A DNA stretch of 64,000 nucleotides from Hormiphora californensis (lineage: Eukaryota; Ctenophora; Tentaculata; Cydippida; Pleurobrachiidae): the NCBI GenBank assembly GCA_020137815.1, contig CM035359.1, forward strand, positions 4,808,032-4,872,031. Direction: 5' to 3'. The notes beneath the pieces are model-generated. The model ran no database searches. It worked only from the letters and a program-made list of their open reading frames with translations, and was not told where the DNA came from. Made by a program: the position numbers and the translations under genes. Each line of letters begins with the position of its first letter. Position 1 is the stretch's first letter. Of this stretch, positions 1 to 18,342 are shown one piece after another.

Positions 1-1516
1 CCCTCCACGTTATAATAGCTCATGGATTATTATATGCAATATGATAACAGAGTCCAGACCTGAGGCCAATGGATTTGTTAGTAAAATGTATATTATATCA
101 GGAAGCTGATAATGGGCTCGTTATACGGGCCCTACTATTATAGTCCCTGGAAAATGACTAAGGCGGTTCAAGCTGTGTCCGTCGCGCAATTTTTCCTGCT
201 ATTTTTGCAAATTTTGTCCGCCTAATGTGTCCCAACATCTAAAACCAACCCAGCCGCACACAGTGGAAGAATGGGATCACTTGTAACTCGCGTTTCCTGT
301 TTACTATGCTCCTGAAACTACCGGTAACGCCCATAACGAACCGCCTTTGATATGACGCAATGGGTTGTTTTGTTCAAACCCTTCATTTATATGGTCAATA
401 AAAGCAATCAATGTGCTCAATGGACTTTCCCATTTGATATTAATTGTTAAGTTAAAGTGGTAATTATCCTCTGGTTAAGACTATTACATTTTCCAAATGT
501 ATTTTGAAAGCCTAAAGGCTGAAAAAGTAAAACAGCAGCATATATAGATAATGATTGTCAAAGTCAAATAGGTATTTTTCGAGGGGAGAGCACTCCCGTA
601 ACTAATCCTTGTTACTAAGAAATCCCAGCTTGAAGCAAAACGCTCCGAATAATGTGCTAAAATTTAGTTCTCGCAAACGTAGCCTTCCGCAGAGAACATT
701 TTTGAATATATTCTGGCCCTACCTTCAGCTGCCTCTTTTATAGAAATGTCATACAGTATAACACATATAATATGCTTGTACAGTAGAAAAATAATTACCC
801 TTTGGTAGACAAAAACAAGAAAAGTAAAAGAGGAAAAGCTGTTAAAATATATTGGATAAATTGATTGGGCTATCACCTTTAATAGTACCAATTTAATAGT
901 ACACTCTTTAATAGTACACTCTTTAAAAACCAAACACCCATAAAGAGGTTTCCAATGTTTTGGAATAGTTCGTTAAAATATTTTTATGTACTTCTAAATG
1001 TTTTTTAAGGTTCACTCTGTTTACTAATCTCACCAATTATTTGGATACACTCTGCAGGAATTGTCATGGTTTGGTCTTCTTAGTAACCCCCTTACACGGC
1101 CGCTTGTAGTGGGAATACGGTAATGGAAAACGGAGACACTGTATGAAGGCGCGCAACCGTGGCCAATCGGCGCATTAGTACGTGCTGACAAAAAGTACTT
1201 TTAACAGATTGTTGACAAAAGCCCTTGCGTGTTACGCAAATTTTGACTGCAAGCAGCACTGTAAGTACTCATCAACTTGTAACCCTTTACCCAACAAATC
1301 AACTTAGTTTAGTAAAACTTGCCCTTTACTAAGTAATTGGGATTTAGCTTCTCCAATCCCGGAATAACATTTACTCTAGTATCATACTACTTACTAAGCA
1401 AATTGTGTAACGGAGGTCACCTAGCAACTACACTTGCACGTGCAATTATTAGAGGGACCTGGAGACCTCTCTCTCCCGGTTGCAGTTGAGTACCAGGGGG
1501 AAATTCAATTCTGCAC
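1..1516. other. Non-coding, no gene recognised
   Basis: AT-rich sequence without a convincing exon. Positions 890-925 hold a small tandem motif around TTTAATAGTACACTC. Nothing here resembles an RNA gene. Confidence 0.5.
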
Positions 1517-2010
1517 GTGCATTCTTTTACTTCTGTCCTGATGTCTAGCTCTTCCACCCCAAGCGCTATTCGGCAACGTTTATCTAGGTCAAGGAGAACT
1601 GCTGCTGTCAGGGAGCAGACTAGAGAATATAATGACAGATTACGCGAACGTGTTCAAGCGAGCCAATCAACGATTACGGATAGCTTTACCCAACGTCGCC
1701 CAAGGGTGATTACTCCAGTCAAATATAGAAATCTCCGAATCGGCTACATAGCGGCCAAGTTTTCATGTGATGAGTTTCTGGAACAGCAATGCACCTCCAT
1801 GACATTGATCTCTTAAATTCGCTCCTTGACATTGTCAGGAAGCCCAGAGAGTACAACAACATGGGTAGGGAGAAAGTGAGAGATAGGCTAGGAACGGATG
1901 GTGCATGCAATGTGATGTCAGCGTTCCCTTATCCAGCTACCATTTTCCCGAAATTAGCCCGTAGGGCGAACGGGCCTACTAGTTATATATACACAAATTT
2001 AAGAGTATAA
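1517..2010 (+). pseudogene. Degenerate open reading frames, origin unknown
   Basis: Two overlapping frames read as protein: 1517-1816 (99 codons, rich in Arg, Ser and Glu, with a basic helix-like stretch such as RQRLSRSRRTAAVREQT) and 1789-2010 in another frame (about 73 codons). One frameshift between them would give a single protein of about 165 residues. I do not recognise the family. It could be a decayed transposon protein, an exon, or chance; the evidence is only the absence of stops and a protein-like composition in the first part. Confidence 0.2.
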
Positions 2011-2043
2011 TATTCATTATAACCTATCAACCCTTCACCCAAT

Positions 2044-5002
<2,959 letters not shown>

Positions 5003-5488
5003 GTTTCTAAAATGGAGACGAGTTATATATTATATAGCGACTGAGTGAGAAATGTTCAACGCACAAATTGAGGTAAATAGACAATTATTGTCAAATGAGT
5101 TCATTTAATACAATTATTTCGCACCCCATAATCTCACATAATTATGGAGAAAAAAAACGTGGTTCAACGATATCAGATAGGATATATATGTTCTCAAGTG
5201 AGCAACTAGGGCCTTGGAATGTATCAACTGGCCATAGAATTGTGTGCTTTCGCATCTAAGAAATTCTCTCTCTTGCCTTCTCTCTCTCTATATATATATC
5301 TATCTCTCGCCCTTTCTCGCCCTCATTAGACGGGCGTCTTGGAGCCTTATATGCATATTTTGCGTATATATAATTGTTCCCCTTCTTCATGTGCTATGTT
5401 AAAGTGGAACTTATTCTATAACAACCCCAGAATTCCTCTGACACTCCATCTTCTTTTTTACTGGGATATAAAGGTGAAAGAAGTAGTA

Positions 5489-5654
5489 CAGTCGGACCCC
5501 GATTTAGTGGCATCCTCGGGGGGAAAAATCCTGCCACTAAATCGGGGTGCCACTAAATCGGGGTCAAATAATGTTAATTTCCTATATCGGGGGAAATCCT
5601 GCCGCTAAATCGGGGTGCCACTAAATCGGGGGCCCCTAAATCGGGGTCCGACTG
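5489..5654. mobile_element. 166 bp MITE, pogo/Tigger-like ends, TA target site
   Basis: The inverted ends are CAGTCGGACCCCGATTTA and its complement, flanked by TA on both sides (5487-5488 and 5655-5656). Internal repeats of 'taaatcggggtgcc' fill the body. The ends resemble those of pogo/Tigger-type Tc1/mariner elements. A second copy is at 37361-37504. There is no coding capacity. Confidence 0.8.
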
Positions 5655-8255
<2,601 letters not shown>

Positions 8256-10481
8256 AGGGGAGGTTGAACAAGAGAGAAAATGAATAAAAAACTCAGAGAA
8301 GGGATTGAAAGAGGGTAAAAGAAGAACTGGAATTTAGCCAGAGATTTCGGTATGTTTACAGAAATGTGGAACAACAAAAGAGAAGTCTACGAACAGTAGA
8401 AATGACCATTCTTTGTCCGATTTCCTCTATGCAGTCGTTATTATGTGTTTCCATGCCCCTTTTCTGTGTAATAATAAGGCCTCGTAGCCGCATTATATTA
8501 GTCCCCACTCTTAACTCTTTTGACGTTTTACGGTTCTCTTGGCCCTAATTATGTCGCTAATTTCAACCCCTTTCTTGTTCCGTAACATTGTTTTAAAACT
8601 AAATGGACCAGCATCTCCCAACTGCTCAGATAGACCCATTCATTGCAAACATTATCTTTCAGACATTGTCTCCGCTCTCAGAATTCCATTTCTTAGTCAA
8701 TAAAACTCTACATCTACCGAGCTTCGATAAACCATATATAAGGCTAACATATAAGATATATATTCAAGATATATTGGCAAGCGTCCAATAGAATTAACAA
8801 AAGAAATGGCAGAATTCCTGAGAGGGTATGATAGAAAACATTCCTTGCCGGTTGGTATTGAAGCCTTAGAGATTGTTCGACGCCTTCGGCCTTGCGTTCA
8901 TCATAGGTGAAAAGACTATGGGGTACGTAATAAACAGCTGCATCTGGTCGAACAAATATTTGTTATCAGGGGAAAAGTATCAAGAAAAAACAATTTCCTA
9001 CAATTTAAAAACTAGAAGGAACTAGAAGGACTTCTCAAGAGATATTAGGTCATTCGGTAAATATCTGGACAGGTATGTTTGTGAGAGAACGGAGCTAGAT
9101 AGAGCCAAGCGACCTGTTCCAGCGTCTTCCTTGGACATTTTTAGGTTGGACTAGGATGGTGGGAACCTTCGCCTGCTGGCAGTATTGCCTCACGAGCAAT
9201 ATGTTTCAATGCTACTCTAGCTGCCGCTTTATGCTAACTTTTAACTCAATTTCGGACCAATATGACCGTACTTCCGGATAATTCGGAAAGTTTTTAACCC
9301 TATATATTGCTTATTAAATGCCTTGAGATACTCCATAAACCTTCCTGAAATTTTTGGATAAAATTTCTAGCATGGGGAAGCGATTTTCGCTAGATTTGGT
9401 AAAGCTGGATTTTAAATTTTTTTACAAATGTTGAAAAAAGCCGCCATGAGCCAGGTATCCATTGACCGATCGTAATAAAACTAACATAGGACCTAGAAAA
9501 TTGTATAAGCTAACATTTAACGTTGGATTCAAGTCATTTAGACGTTTAGAACGTACAAAAACGGCCATGAAGTGTGCAAAGCGCAATTTTGGCAAAAATC
9601 AAATTTTTAAGGATGAAGATGGAATCTAAACGCTTCAATTATGGTTGCCATCATATTCAGGCTTAAAAAGTGATCTAGGAACACTGGTCAAACCGATCAT
9701 CTGTCCCCAATAGAGAAAATGCCATGACATATTCAATCATCCGTAGTCCACATTTTTTCTTGCTAAGCGGCGCTAGGTACATTAAACCATTGGTGGGGCA
9801 ATACGGCCCAGGCGAAGGTTCCCACCATCCAGTCCAACCTAAAAATGCCAAAAGGAAACGTGGCCAAAGGTCGTTGGTTATTGGTTCCTTTTTCTCTCCA
9901 ATATCCGTCCAGAATTTACCGAAGACCAATACTATGTAGAAAAACCAAATTTTTTTCGTCAAAAGATGCAAAAGCCACTGGTAACACAATTAAAAACAAC
10001 TCGTTTATTTTTTGGGAAAATTTATCGAAATTAAAAAAATAACATTGCCCACAGGCACAAAAAAAAATCGGCACACCCTTTTTCTCGGGGTTACAACTGT
10101 AAATACACACTCTATGGGGGAAACTATCATCACAGGAATTTTGGAAATTTTAAACCTAAAAACCGGAATAAAAAATAAATGATAAAATGTTCATAAAACA
10201 CGGGGACCGGGTGTGCCCCTCTGGGGTTAAAACCCTTTTTTGTTTAACATGGTTGAGCCAATGGCATCATTATGATTGAATGAACGTTTGAATGAACGAT
10301 TTGATGAAAAACAGCTTTGAGATGATTTTTGCGTTCGACATTAACACTCATGAGGTTCTACCCTACAAAAGATGATAAAGTTCTACCTCGTTAACAAAAT
10401 TACTAAAGCGTTTATCTATAAACGATCTTTAAACGATCGTTAACGCGTTGATCAATCGATTAGTCACTGTTTAAATATACG
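8256..10481. other. Intergenic, no gene recognised; one distant inverted repeat
   Basis: No convincing exon is visible. About 38 bp at 9137-9175 ('ttaggttggact' to 'ggtgggaacctt') return inverted at about 9805-9845, suggesting a decayed element of about 0.7 kb. The flank TGTTCCAGCGTCTTCCTTGG near 9116 recurs inverted near 24631. Confidence 0.5.
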
Positions 10482-10650
10482 ACGCGGATTACGGGGCCCC
10501 GAAAAAAATGCCCTGATAGATCGCCTGAATAGATAGTGGTGAAAGTGTGTTGAAACGTAATGCACAGATCAATCTATTCGGGCGATCTATTCGGGCGATC
10601 TATTCGGGCGATCTATTCGGGCGATCTATTCGAGCCCCTTTAATCCGCGT
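10482..10650. mobile_element. Short inverted-repeat element with 15 bp internal tandem
   Basis: The ends ACGCGGATTACGGGGC and GCCCCTTTAATCCGCGT are near-perfect inverted copies. The right half contains four to five tandem copies of a 15 bp unit (GCGATCTATTCGG). There is no coding capacity, and the target-site duplication is unclear. Confidence 0.6.
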
Positions 10651-11469
10651 GAAAAGTTTCAATTTGCATTTTAGAATAAAGCCAACTAACCAAAAATACC
10701 CCCATTTTGCCCCAAAATAAAAATTTCGAAAAAAGGGATAATGGGGGGGGGAAAAAACATAATTTCCAAAAATTCGAACTCTTTACTTTGATTCTCTCTC
10801 CCTCTTCTCTCTCCCTTCCCTCTTAAACCCTTTCTCTAATCCTCCTCCGTCCCAAAAATCTCCCCTTTAATAATTTTTTTGTATTTCTTGGGCCCCTATA
10901 AAACTGGGTGAATTTAAAGGACATTTTGGGGGTAAAAATCCCGGTAATTCTTTGGGGTTCGCACTCAAAGTGAAAAAAAATTTTTATTAAGTAGCCTGGG
11001 CGGGACCCCCCCCCCGTCGCATCGAATGGGGCCGGGTTTTGGCGCCCATAAACCCCACCCTTAATTTAATCAAATAAAATTCCCCCTTTTTAAAACAGTA
11101 ACTATTTCATCATTTTTAAACTAAAGGGGAAAATTCTTAAAACAAAAAGGAAACCATCATATTATATTCCATTTCTTGAGATGTGGAATGGGGGGCATAA
11201 AATGGGGCCACCAGACAATATAAAAAAGGGGGCAAAAAAAATTTCCCATTTTCCAATATTCCCCCATTGCCAAGGGGGGAATATAAAAAAGGCCTTATAA
11301 GTGAGGGGTTAAATAAAAAAGATAAAAACCAGAAATAAAAAGGGTAAAAAAGGGGGGGGGGGCCCAACCAATATAAAAAGTTCCCAAAATCCATAAAAAA
11401 TTCAAGGGGTAAAAAAGAAACCTTAATAAAGAAATAAAAAACAAAAAAGATCCTTATTTTTGCCCCTTT

Positions 11470-11500
<31 letters not shown>

Positions 11501-11880
11501 TGGGGGTTAATAAATAAATAAAGGGGAAAGGACAGATAAAAATAGTTTGGGGGAAATAAGGGGGGACATTCACGTGAAACCAGGGGAAAAGACCGTGTTA
11601 CTACACAACCCTATAAAAGGAAAGTAAGTGGCAACTTGCCAGGGATATTAAGAGGTATTTGGGGGTCCAAGGATTATAAAGTACCTAATTAAAGGATAGT
11701 AAACCCCCTTCGCCCCCACGGGCGATTTCGGGGAAATGGTATTGGTGCTGGAATGGGGGAAAACTACTCATCAGTCTAACTAATGACATGCACTTCCCAT
11801 CTTTGTAAAAAGGGACCTTTAAAAGGGGTCAGGCGGGATCTGCGAGTTTCTGGTTTCAACGTCCCCAAAGATGATCCGGC
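10651..11880. other. Transitional sequence with rising homopolymer content
   Basis: Normal AT-rich sequence grades rightward into sequence with ever longer single-base runs. No gene can be read. It is probably the degraded edge of the block that follows. Confidence 0.6.
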
Positions 11881-14800
11881 GATCAAATTTTTATAAAAGA
11901 ACCCCTTTTAAAAATTAAAGGGGGGCCCCCAAAAAAGGGGAAAAACCCAAATTTAAAATTCCCCAAAAATTTTGGGGGGGGGTTTTTTAAAATTTTTAAA
12001 AAAAAATTTTTTTTAAAAAGGGGGGGAAAAAAAAAAAGGGGTTAAAAAGGGGGGGGGGGGGGGGGTTTTAAAAAAATTGGGGCCCCAAAAAAAAATTTTA
12101 AAAAAAGGGGGGTTTTTAACCCCCTTTTTTTTAAAAAAAAAAAAATTTTAAAAATTCCCTTTTTTTTTTTTTTTTTTGGGGGGGGGGGAAAAAGGGGGGG
12201 GGGCCCCCGGGGGGGGGGGGGGGGGGTTTGGGGGGGGGTTTTTTAAAAAAAAAAAAAAAAATAAAAAAAAGGGGGGGGGGGGGGGAAAAAAAACCCCGGG
12301 GGGGTTAACCTGGGGGAAAAAAAAAAAAGGAAAGGGAAAAAAAGGGGGGAAAAAAAAAGGAAAGGGCGGGGGAAAAATTTTTTAAAAAAAAAAGGGGGGG
12401 TTTTTTTTAAAGGAAAAATTTAATTTAAAAAATTTTTTGGGGGGGGGTTTAAAAAAAGGTTTTTTGGGGGGAAAAAAAAAAGGGTTTTTCCCCCCCCCAA
12501 AAAAAAATTTTAAACTTAAAAAAATTTAAAAAATTTTTTTGGGGTTTTTTTCCCGGGGTTTAAAGATTACCCTTTTAAAAAAAAAAAAATTAAGGGGGGG
12601 GAAAAAACCCTTTTTTGGGGGGGGGGGGGGGGGTTTTTTTAAAAATTAAGGGGTTTTGGGGGGGTTTTTTTTTGGGGGGGGTTTTTTGGGGGGTTTTTTC
12701 CCCCCCTTTTGGAAAAAAGGGGGAAAAGGGGGGGTTTTTTGGGGGTTTTTTTTTGGGGGCCCCCCCAAAAAAATTTTTTTAAAAAAAAAAAAATTTAAAA
12801 AAAACGGGGGGTTTAAAAAAAAATTTCCCGGGGGGAAAAAAACCCTTTCCCCCTCCCCCCCCCCTTTTTTTTTCCCCCCTTTTTTTTTCCCCCTTTCCCC
12901 CCTTGTTTTTTTAAAAAAAAATTTTTTTCCCCCCCCTTTTTTAAAATTTTTAAAAATTTTTTAAAAAAAATTGAAACCCCTTTAAAAAGGGTTAAGGGGT
13001 TTGGGAAAAAAAATTTTTTAAAAGGGGGGGGGGGGCCCCCCCCCGGGGTTTTTAAAAAAAAAAATTCGGGGGGAAAAAAGGAAAAAAGGGGAAAGGGGGG
13101 AAAAAACCCCCCAAAAAAGTCAAATTTTTTTTTAAAAAGGGGGTTTTTTTGGGTTTTAAAAAAAAAACCCTTTTTTTTAAAAAAAAAAGGGGAAAAAAAA
13201 AATTTTTAAACCCCCCGGCCAAAAAAAGGGGGAAAAAAAAAAGGGAAAAAAAAAAAAAGGGGGGGGGGGGGAAAAAAAAAAAAAAAAAAGGGATGGGGAA
13301 AAAAAAGGGGGGGGAACAAAAAAAAAAGGGAAAAGGGGGGGGGGGGGCCGGGGGTTTTTTAAAACAATTTTAAAAAAAAAAAAAGGGGAAAAAAAAAAAA
13401 AAGAAAAGGGGGAAAAAAAGGGGCCCCCAAAAAAATTTTTTTTTCCCCAAAATTTTTTTTTTTTTTTCCCCCGGGGGGGAAAGGGGGGGGGGTTTTTTTT
13501 TCCCTTTTTAAAAAAACCCCAAAAAAAAAAAAAAGGGGGAAAAAAAGGGGCCCCCCCTGGGAAAAAAGGGGGGGAAAACCCCCCCCCTTTCCCAAAAAAT
13601 TTTTTTGGGGGGGGAAATTTGGGGGGGGGCCCCCAAAAAAAAAAAATTTCCCCTTTTTGGGGGAAAAATTTGGGGGGGGAAAGGGGGTTTTGGGGGGGAA
13701 AAAAATTAAAAATTTAAAAAATTAAGCAAATCCCCTTTTAAAAAAGGGGGGGGGGGGGAAAAAGGGGAATTTTTTTAAAAAAAGGGGGGTTGGGGGGGGG
13801 AAATTTTTTAAAAAAAATTTTTTTTTTTTTTTTTTTTTATTTGGGGCTTTTAACCCCAAAAATTTTTTCCCCGGGTTTTTTTTTAGGGGGAAATTTTCCC
13901 CCAAAAAACCCCCCCAACCCCCAAACCCAAAAAAAAAATTTTTTTTAAAAAAAAACCCTTTTTTTGGGGTTTTTGAAAAAAAAATTGGCCCAAAAAAAAG
14001 GGGGGGAAAAAATTTAAAAAACCCGGGGGGCCCCGGGGGGGGAAAAAAAAGGGCCCCCCCTTTTTTCCCCCCCCCCCCCAAAAATCCCGGGTTTTTTTGG
14101 TTAAAAGGGGGTTGGGTTTTTGGAAAAGGAAAAAATTTTTTTTTTAAAAAAGGGGCCCCCCCCCCCCTTTTTTTTTTTTTTTTTTTTCCCCCGGGGGGGG
14201 GAAGGGGGGTTTGGGGTTGGGGGGGGAAAGGGGGGGAAAAAAGGGGTTTTAAAAAAAAATTAAAAAAAAAAAATTTTAAAAAAAAAAAACCCAAAAAAAA
14301 ACCCCCGGGGGGAAAAAGGTCGGAATAAAAGGGAAAAAAAACCCAAACCTATTGGGGCCCCTGGGAAAAAAAAAATTTTCCCCCTTTTTTTTACCCCCCC
14401 CCCCCCCCTTTTTTAAAAAACCTTTGGGGCCCGGGGGGGGGCCCCCCAAAAGGGGGGAAAAAAAAAGGGGGGTTTTGGGGGGTTTAAAAAAAACCAAAAA
14501 AAAAAGGGTTTTTTTTTAAAAAAAAGGGGGCCCCCAAAAAGGGGGGGGGTTTTCCGGTCCCAAAACCCCTTTTTTTTTTTTTTCCCCCCAAAAAAAAAAG
14601 GGGGGGGTTTTTTTGGGATTTAAAAAGAAACCCCCCCCCCCCCCCCGGGGGGGCCCCCCTTTTTTTCCCCAAAACCCAAAAATTTTTTTTCCCCTTTTTA
14701 AAAAAAACCCCAAAAAAATTTTTTTTTCCCCCTTTTCCCCCAAAAAAAGGAAACCCCCTTTAAAAAGGCCCCCCCTTTTTCCCCCTTTTTCCCCCGGGGG

Positions 14801-15130
14801 TTTTTGGGGGGTTTGGGTTTTTTTTTTGGGGGGGCCCCCAATTTTTTTCCCCCCCGGGGGTTTCCCCAAAAATTTTTTTTTTATTAAAAAAAACAAAAAA
14901 CCCCCCCCCCGGGGGGGTTTTTGGGGGGAAAAAAAAATTTTTAAAAGGGGGGGGGAAAAAAAAAAAAAACCCCCCCCCCCCCAAAAAAAAACCCCCCCCC
15001 CCCCCAAAAAACCCCCCCAAAAAACCCCCCAAAAAAAAACCAAAAAACCCCCCCCCCCAAAAATCCCCCCCTTTTTTCCCCCCATTTTTTCCCCCCCCCT
15101 TTTTTTTTTTCCCCCCCCCTTTTTTTTTGG
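11881..15130. other. Homopolymer-run block, probably assembly or base-calling artefact
   Basis: For more than 3 kb nearly every base lies in a run of three or more identical bases, with all four bases used and almost no isolated nucleotides. Natural low-complexity DNA repeats a motif; this does not. Entry is gradual, while exit at about 15130 is abrupt. The long Gly/Lys/Phe/Pro frames inside follow from the run structure and are not genes. Confidence 0.8.
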
Positions 15131-16071
15131 GTTTCTCACTATAAAAAACCTCGAAAAACCAAAAATCAATTTTCTATTCACACAATATGCCCCGAATACT
15201 CAGTGCCAAAGAAGAAAGCGGGCCCCAGTTTTTTCAACAGGGGAGTGGCGGGGGGAAAAGATGCCCTTTTTTAAAAAGGGGGGGGCACCCAACCGAGGGG
15301 GAAAAAAAGAGGGGGCGCCCCCCGCCAGACAAAAAGGCCCGCGACCAAAAAAAGCCCCGTTTTCAAGCAAAAAGCGGGCATTCCCTTTCTCCCCAAAGAC
15401 CTATAAACATCCCCTTTCTTGGGGGGGCCTTAGAAATTACACTACTGTTTAGGGTGAAATTTTGGAAAAGTCGTTATTTATGAGCGGGAGGTATTGTGCC
15501 AAACCCCAGTACAAAAATATTTCCCCCCGTAGCGATATAGGGGCCGGCGGGGGCCCAAAAAACACATGATAGTAAAACCGTGATATTTTTCAAACCCAAA
15601 AAAGAGTATTCCAAATATTTCTGAACAAAAGAAAGATGGAAGGCTAGTCAGGTTTGGTGTGTTCCGAACACTGGAAATATATACTGCATTCCAATCTCAG
15701 GGTAGCCTTTTTTTGAAAGGAATAGGGGGGAGAAAAGAGAGAGGTCGGAGAAGAAAGAAGAGAGGAGAGAGAGAAGGGGGAGAGGAAGAGGGAGAGAGGG
15801 AGAGAAGAGGGAGTGAGGAAGTGTCTCATGCGTTGAAAAATTTCCATATTTTTAAAAGCTTAGCCGGCATATTTCTAGGCTACGTGTGTAGGATCGCTGG
15901 GTGGATAGGGTTGTAGGCCCGGGAGAGGGAAACAAAGAATTTAGGTAGTAAGAAGAAACAAGAAAGGGAAGAGATAGATGTAAAGTTCCAAACAAAAGAA
16001 AGAAAGACCAAGTTTGGATCTACGGGTCCAGGGTCACTAAACAGAGTTGTTGAGTAAGTACAAAGAGTATA
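15131..16071. other. Intergenic, partly homopolymer-inflated, plus GA-rich tract
   Basis: Positions 15230-15450 still show inflated G and A runs. Positions 15727-15815 are an imperfect GA/GGA tract. No gene is recognised. Confidence 0.55.
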
Positions 16072-16443
16072 ATAGAGGCTCGAAGATCTCATTTTCCCGT
16101 GGTAATAAGGCAATAGGGATCCCTAAAAAAGTTCAGTATTTACACAGCGTTTACACAGTCTTTACACAGTCGTTACACCCAGAGCGGCGTGTGCTGCGTT
16201 TTGCGGCTTTTTCTAAGAAAATATTTGGATTGTGTGCTGCACAATTGAGGTAAATTGAGCGCTGCGGCGAAAAAGTTTCCGAAAACGCTGCAAATCGACG
16301 TGCGAAAGACGCAGTCTTTACACCCAGAGCGGCGCGGGCGCTCTGGGTGTAACGACTGTGTAAAGACTGTGTAAACGCTGTGTAAATACTGAACTTTTTT
16401 AAGGATCCCTATAGAGGCTCGAAGATCTCATTTTCCCGTGGTA
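16072..16443. mobile_element. Foldback element between 33 bp direct repeats
   Basis: A palindromic element at about 16114-16411 has arms of about 65 bp, TAGGGATCC followed by A-rich sequence and TTTACACAG motifs, in inverted orientation. An identical 33 bp direct repeat flanks it at 16072-16104 and 16411-16443 (begins ATAGAGGCTCGAAGATC). The direct repeat is far longer than a normal target-site duplication. Confidence 0.75.
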
Positions 16444-16539
16444 TATACAAGCGAGGTTAGGAAATCTGCAGATAAAAGAACATACATATTTCTATTAGGC
16501 TTGGCTGCATAAACCCGAAGTGTGAGTGTTACACACAAG

Positions 16540-16926
16540 CTAACACAACTACTACCTCATCACTCCTTCTATCTCCCTCTCTCTCACTCCTTCTATCTCT
16601 CACTCTCTATCTTCATTTATCTCTCACTCCCTCTATCTCCCTCTCCCTCTCTCACTCCCTCTCTCACTCCCTATCTTCATTTATCTCTCCTATACTTGTC
16701 TCTTTCTATCTCCCGCGCATAATAGCTGTGGATAGGTGCCTAATCATTTTCCAATTACACGACACTTAGTTTTATGCCCAATGTCTCCCTTTCTCTCATT
16801 CCATCCTCTCTCTATCTCTCTATCACTATATCTTTTTCTCTCTGTCGTAAGTCATCTCTCTCCCTAAGACACACCCCTGTAGTAACACGAAGAAATGCAG
16901 TCGTTAATTGACCGCCAAGACGAGTA

Positions 16927-17017
<91 letters not shown>

Positions 17018-17018
17018 C
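16540..17018. repeat. CT-rich tract and (CT)n microsatellite
   Basis: Degenerate CTC/TCTCT sequence runs from 16540 to 16860. A clean (CT)n block follows at about 16930-17018. Confidence 0.9.
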
Positions 17019-17274
17019 TCGTGCGACCTGTTAGCGCCCCCTAAGGGTAGGTGAGTGTCGCTAAATTAGGCGTGTATATATCATGAGGTGGTTAAGAATT
17101 GAGGAGCCTAAATTTAGATCTGTGGACAATTGTATTGGAGATGGCGGGAGTTTAGATCAGTGTGGGACGTGCAGTGCCTTTCTCGACCCTCTATACAAAA
17201 CATGTCTTGAAGAAGAGAATCCTATAGAGGATTATCCTCTAAACCATGCCACGTGGTACACTACACTGATAGTT

Positions 17275-17516
17275 ACAGGGAAACATGTGTACACGAGATC
17301 TTATAAGAATTCATTGTTTATTCATATCAACCTCATTTTATTGGTATATCACTTATGTATCTAATATCTATTCATCGTGTCGGTACCACATGCACAGCCG
17401 GTTATTTAAACTGCCAAACACAACACTACAACAGCCATCACGACCACGTACAGTTACTGTTGATATGAATAAACAATGAATTCTTATAAGATCTCGTGTA
17501 CATGTATGTGTCCCTG
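17275..17516. mobile_element. Palindromic MITE-like element
   Basis: The arm beginning ACACGAGATCTTATAAG at about 17290 and reading through GAATTCATTG returns inverted at about 17458-17500. The outer edges (ACAGGGA and TCCCTGT) also pair. It has no coding content of its own. Confidence 0.7.
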
Positions 17517-17529
17517 TATTGTTCTTTCT

Positions 17530-17568
17530 CATAATATATTGCTACTACTGCAGTAGCAATATATTATG
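17530..17568. repeat. Perfect 17 bp hairpin, 5 base loop
   Basis: The arms CATAATATATTGCTACT and AGTAGCAATATATTATG are perfectly complementary around the loop ACTGC. It sits 14 bp after the palindromic element and is probably another small insertion. Confidence 0.85.
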
Positions 17569-18342
17569 ATTTATGGTCCAACTTGAAATTGGCGCTTGAG
17601 ATGTTTTTCCAGACCAACGATAACAAAGCCCAAAGGTTGGCAATATGAAAAGGTCTGCTACAAAATGGAGCAAAGACTACTGGCGTGGTAAAAGGGGTGT
17701 TAAAACTTGGCAAGGAGATCACTAGAAAATTCCGTCACTGATGAATGTTCTTGAATGTCCCGCAATAGTAAAATATTTTACTGTGGGCGACGGTGAATGA
17801 CAACTTCCCCGTTTCGCCCTGCGTCAATTCGTCCCGTTAAGTTTTTTGCAAGAGTTTTTACAAGGCAAAAGCTGTCAGATCACCTTTCTGTTCAATTCAA
17901 ACCCTTGAAGTTCAATGCAGGAAGTGCAGCTTATGAATAGAAAAAATAGAACAGCGGATCGACCTATTAAACATCAAATGGAATGATCTAAATTGTGTCA
18001 TGGGATTTTTTAAGATTGAATGGGGCTATACATGAATTGTCTAGTGTCCACCAGACACACTATATGACCTAAGATTTTCAAAATTCTTAGCCTCTGGTGT
18101 GATATTTATTTTCGACTACAGTATTCTTTATTCAATATGGAGATTTGAGTTTCAGATTGCTTGTATATAAATAGTTATAGTAGACAGTGATAACTATACT
18201 AAACCAGGCAGATTTAAAAAATGGGGAGGACTTGGAAGAAGTTCGATATTATATATATATCCACTTCGATTATGTATAACCGAAGTGTCTTGAAAGTTTC
18301 GAGAAATTATAATCGATATATTATAGGTATATATACATTGTA
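17569..18342. other. Intergenic, nothing recognised
   Basis: AT-rich sequence with no exon, RNA gene or clear repeat that I can support. Confidence 0.4.

Noticed and set aside
12176-15452. Many Gly/Lys/Phe/Pro frames
   Set aside because: They follow from homopolymer runs in a probable artefact block.
17083-17364. 93-codon plus-strand frame starting MRWLRIEEPKF
   Set aside because: It runs into a palindromic element and has no supporting exon or recognised domain; possible but not supported.
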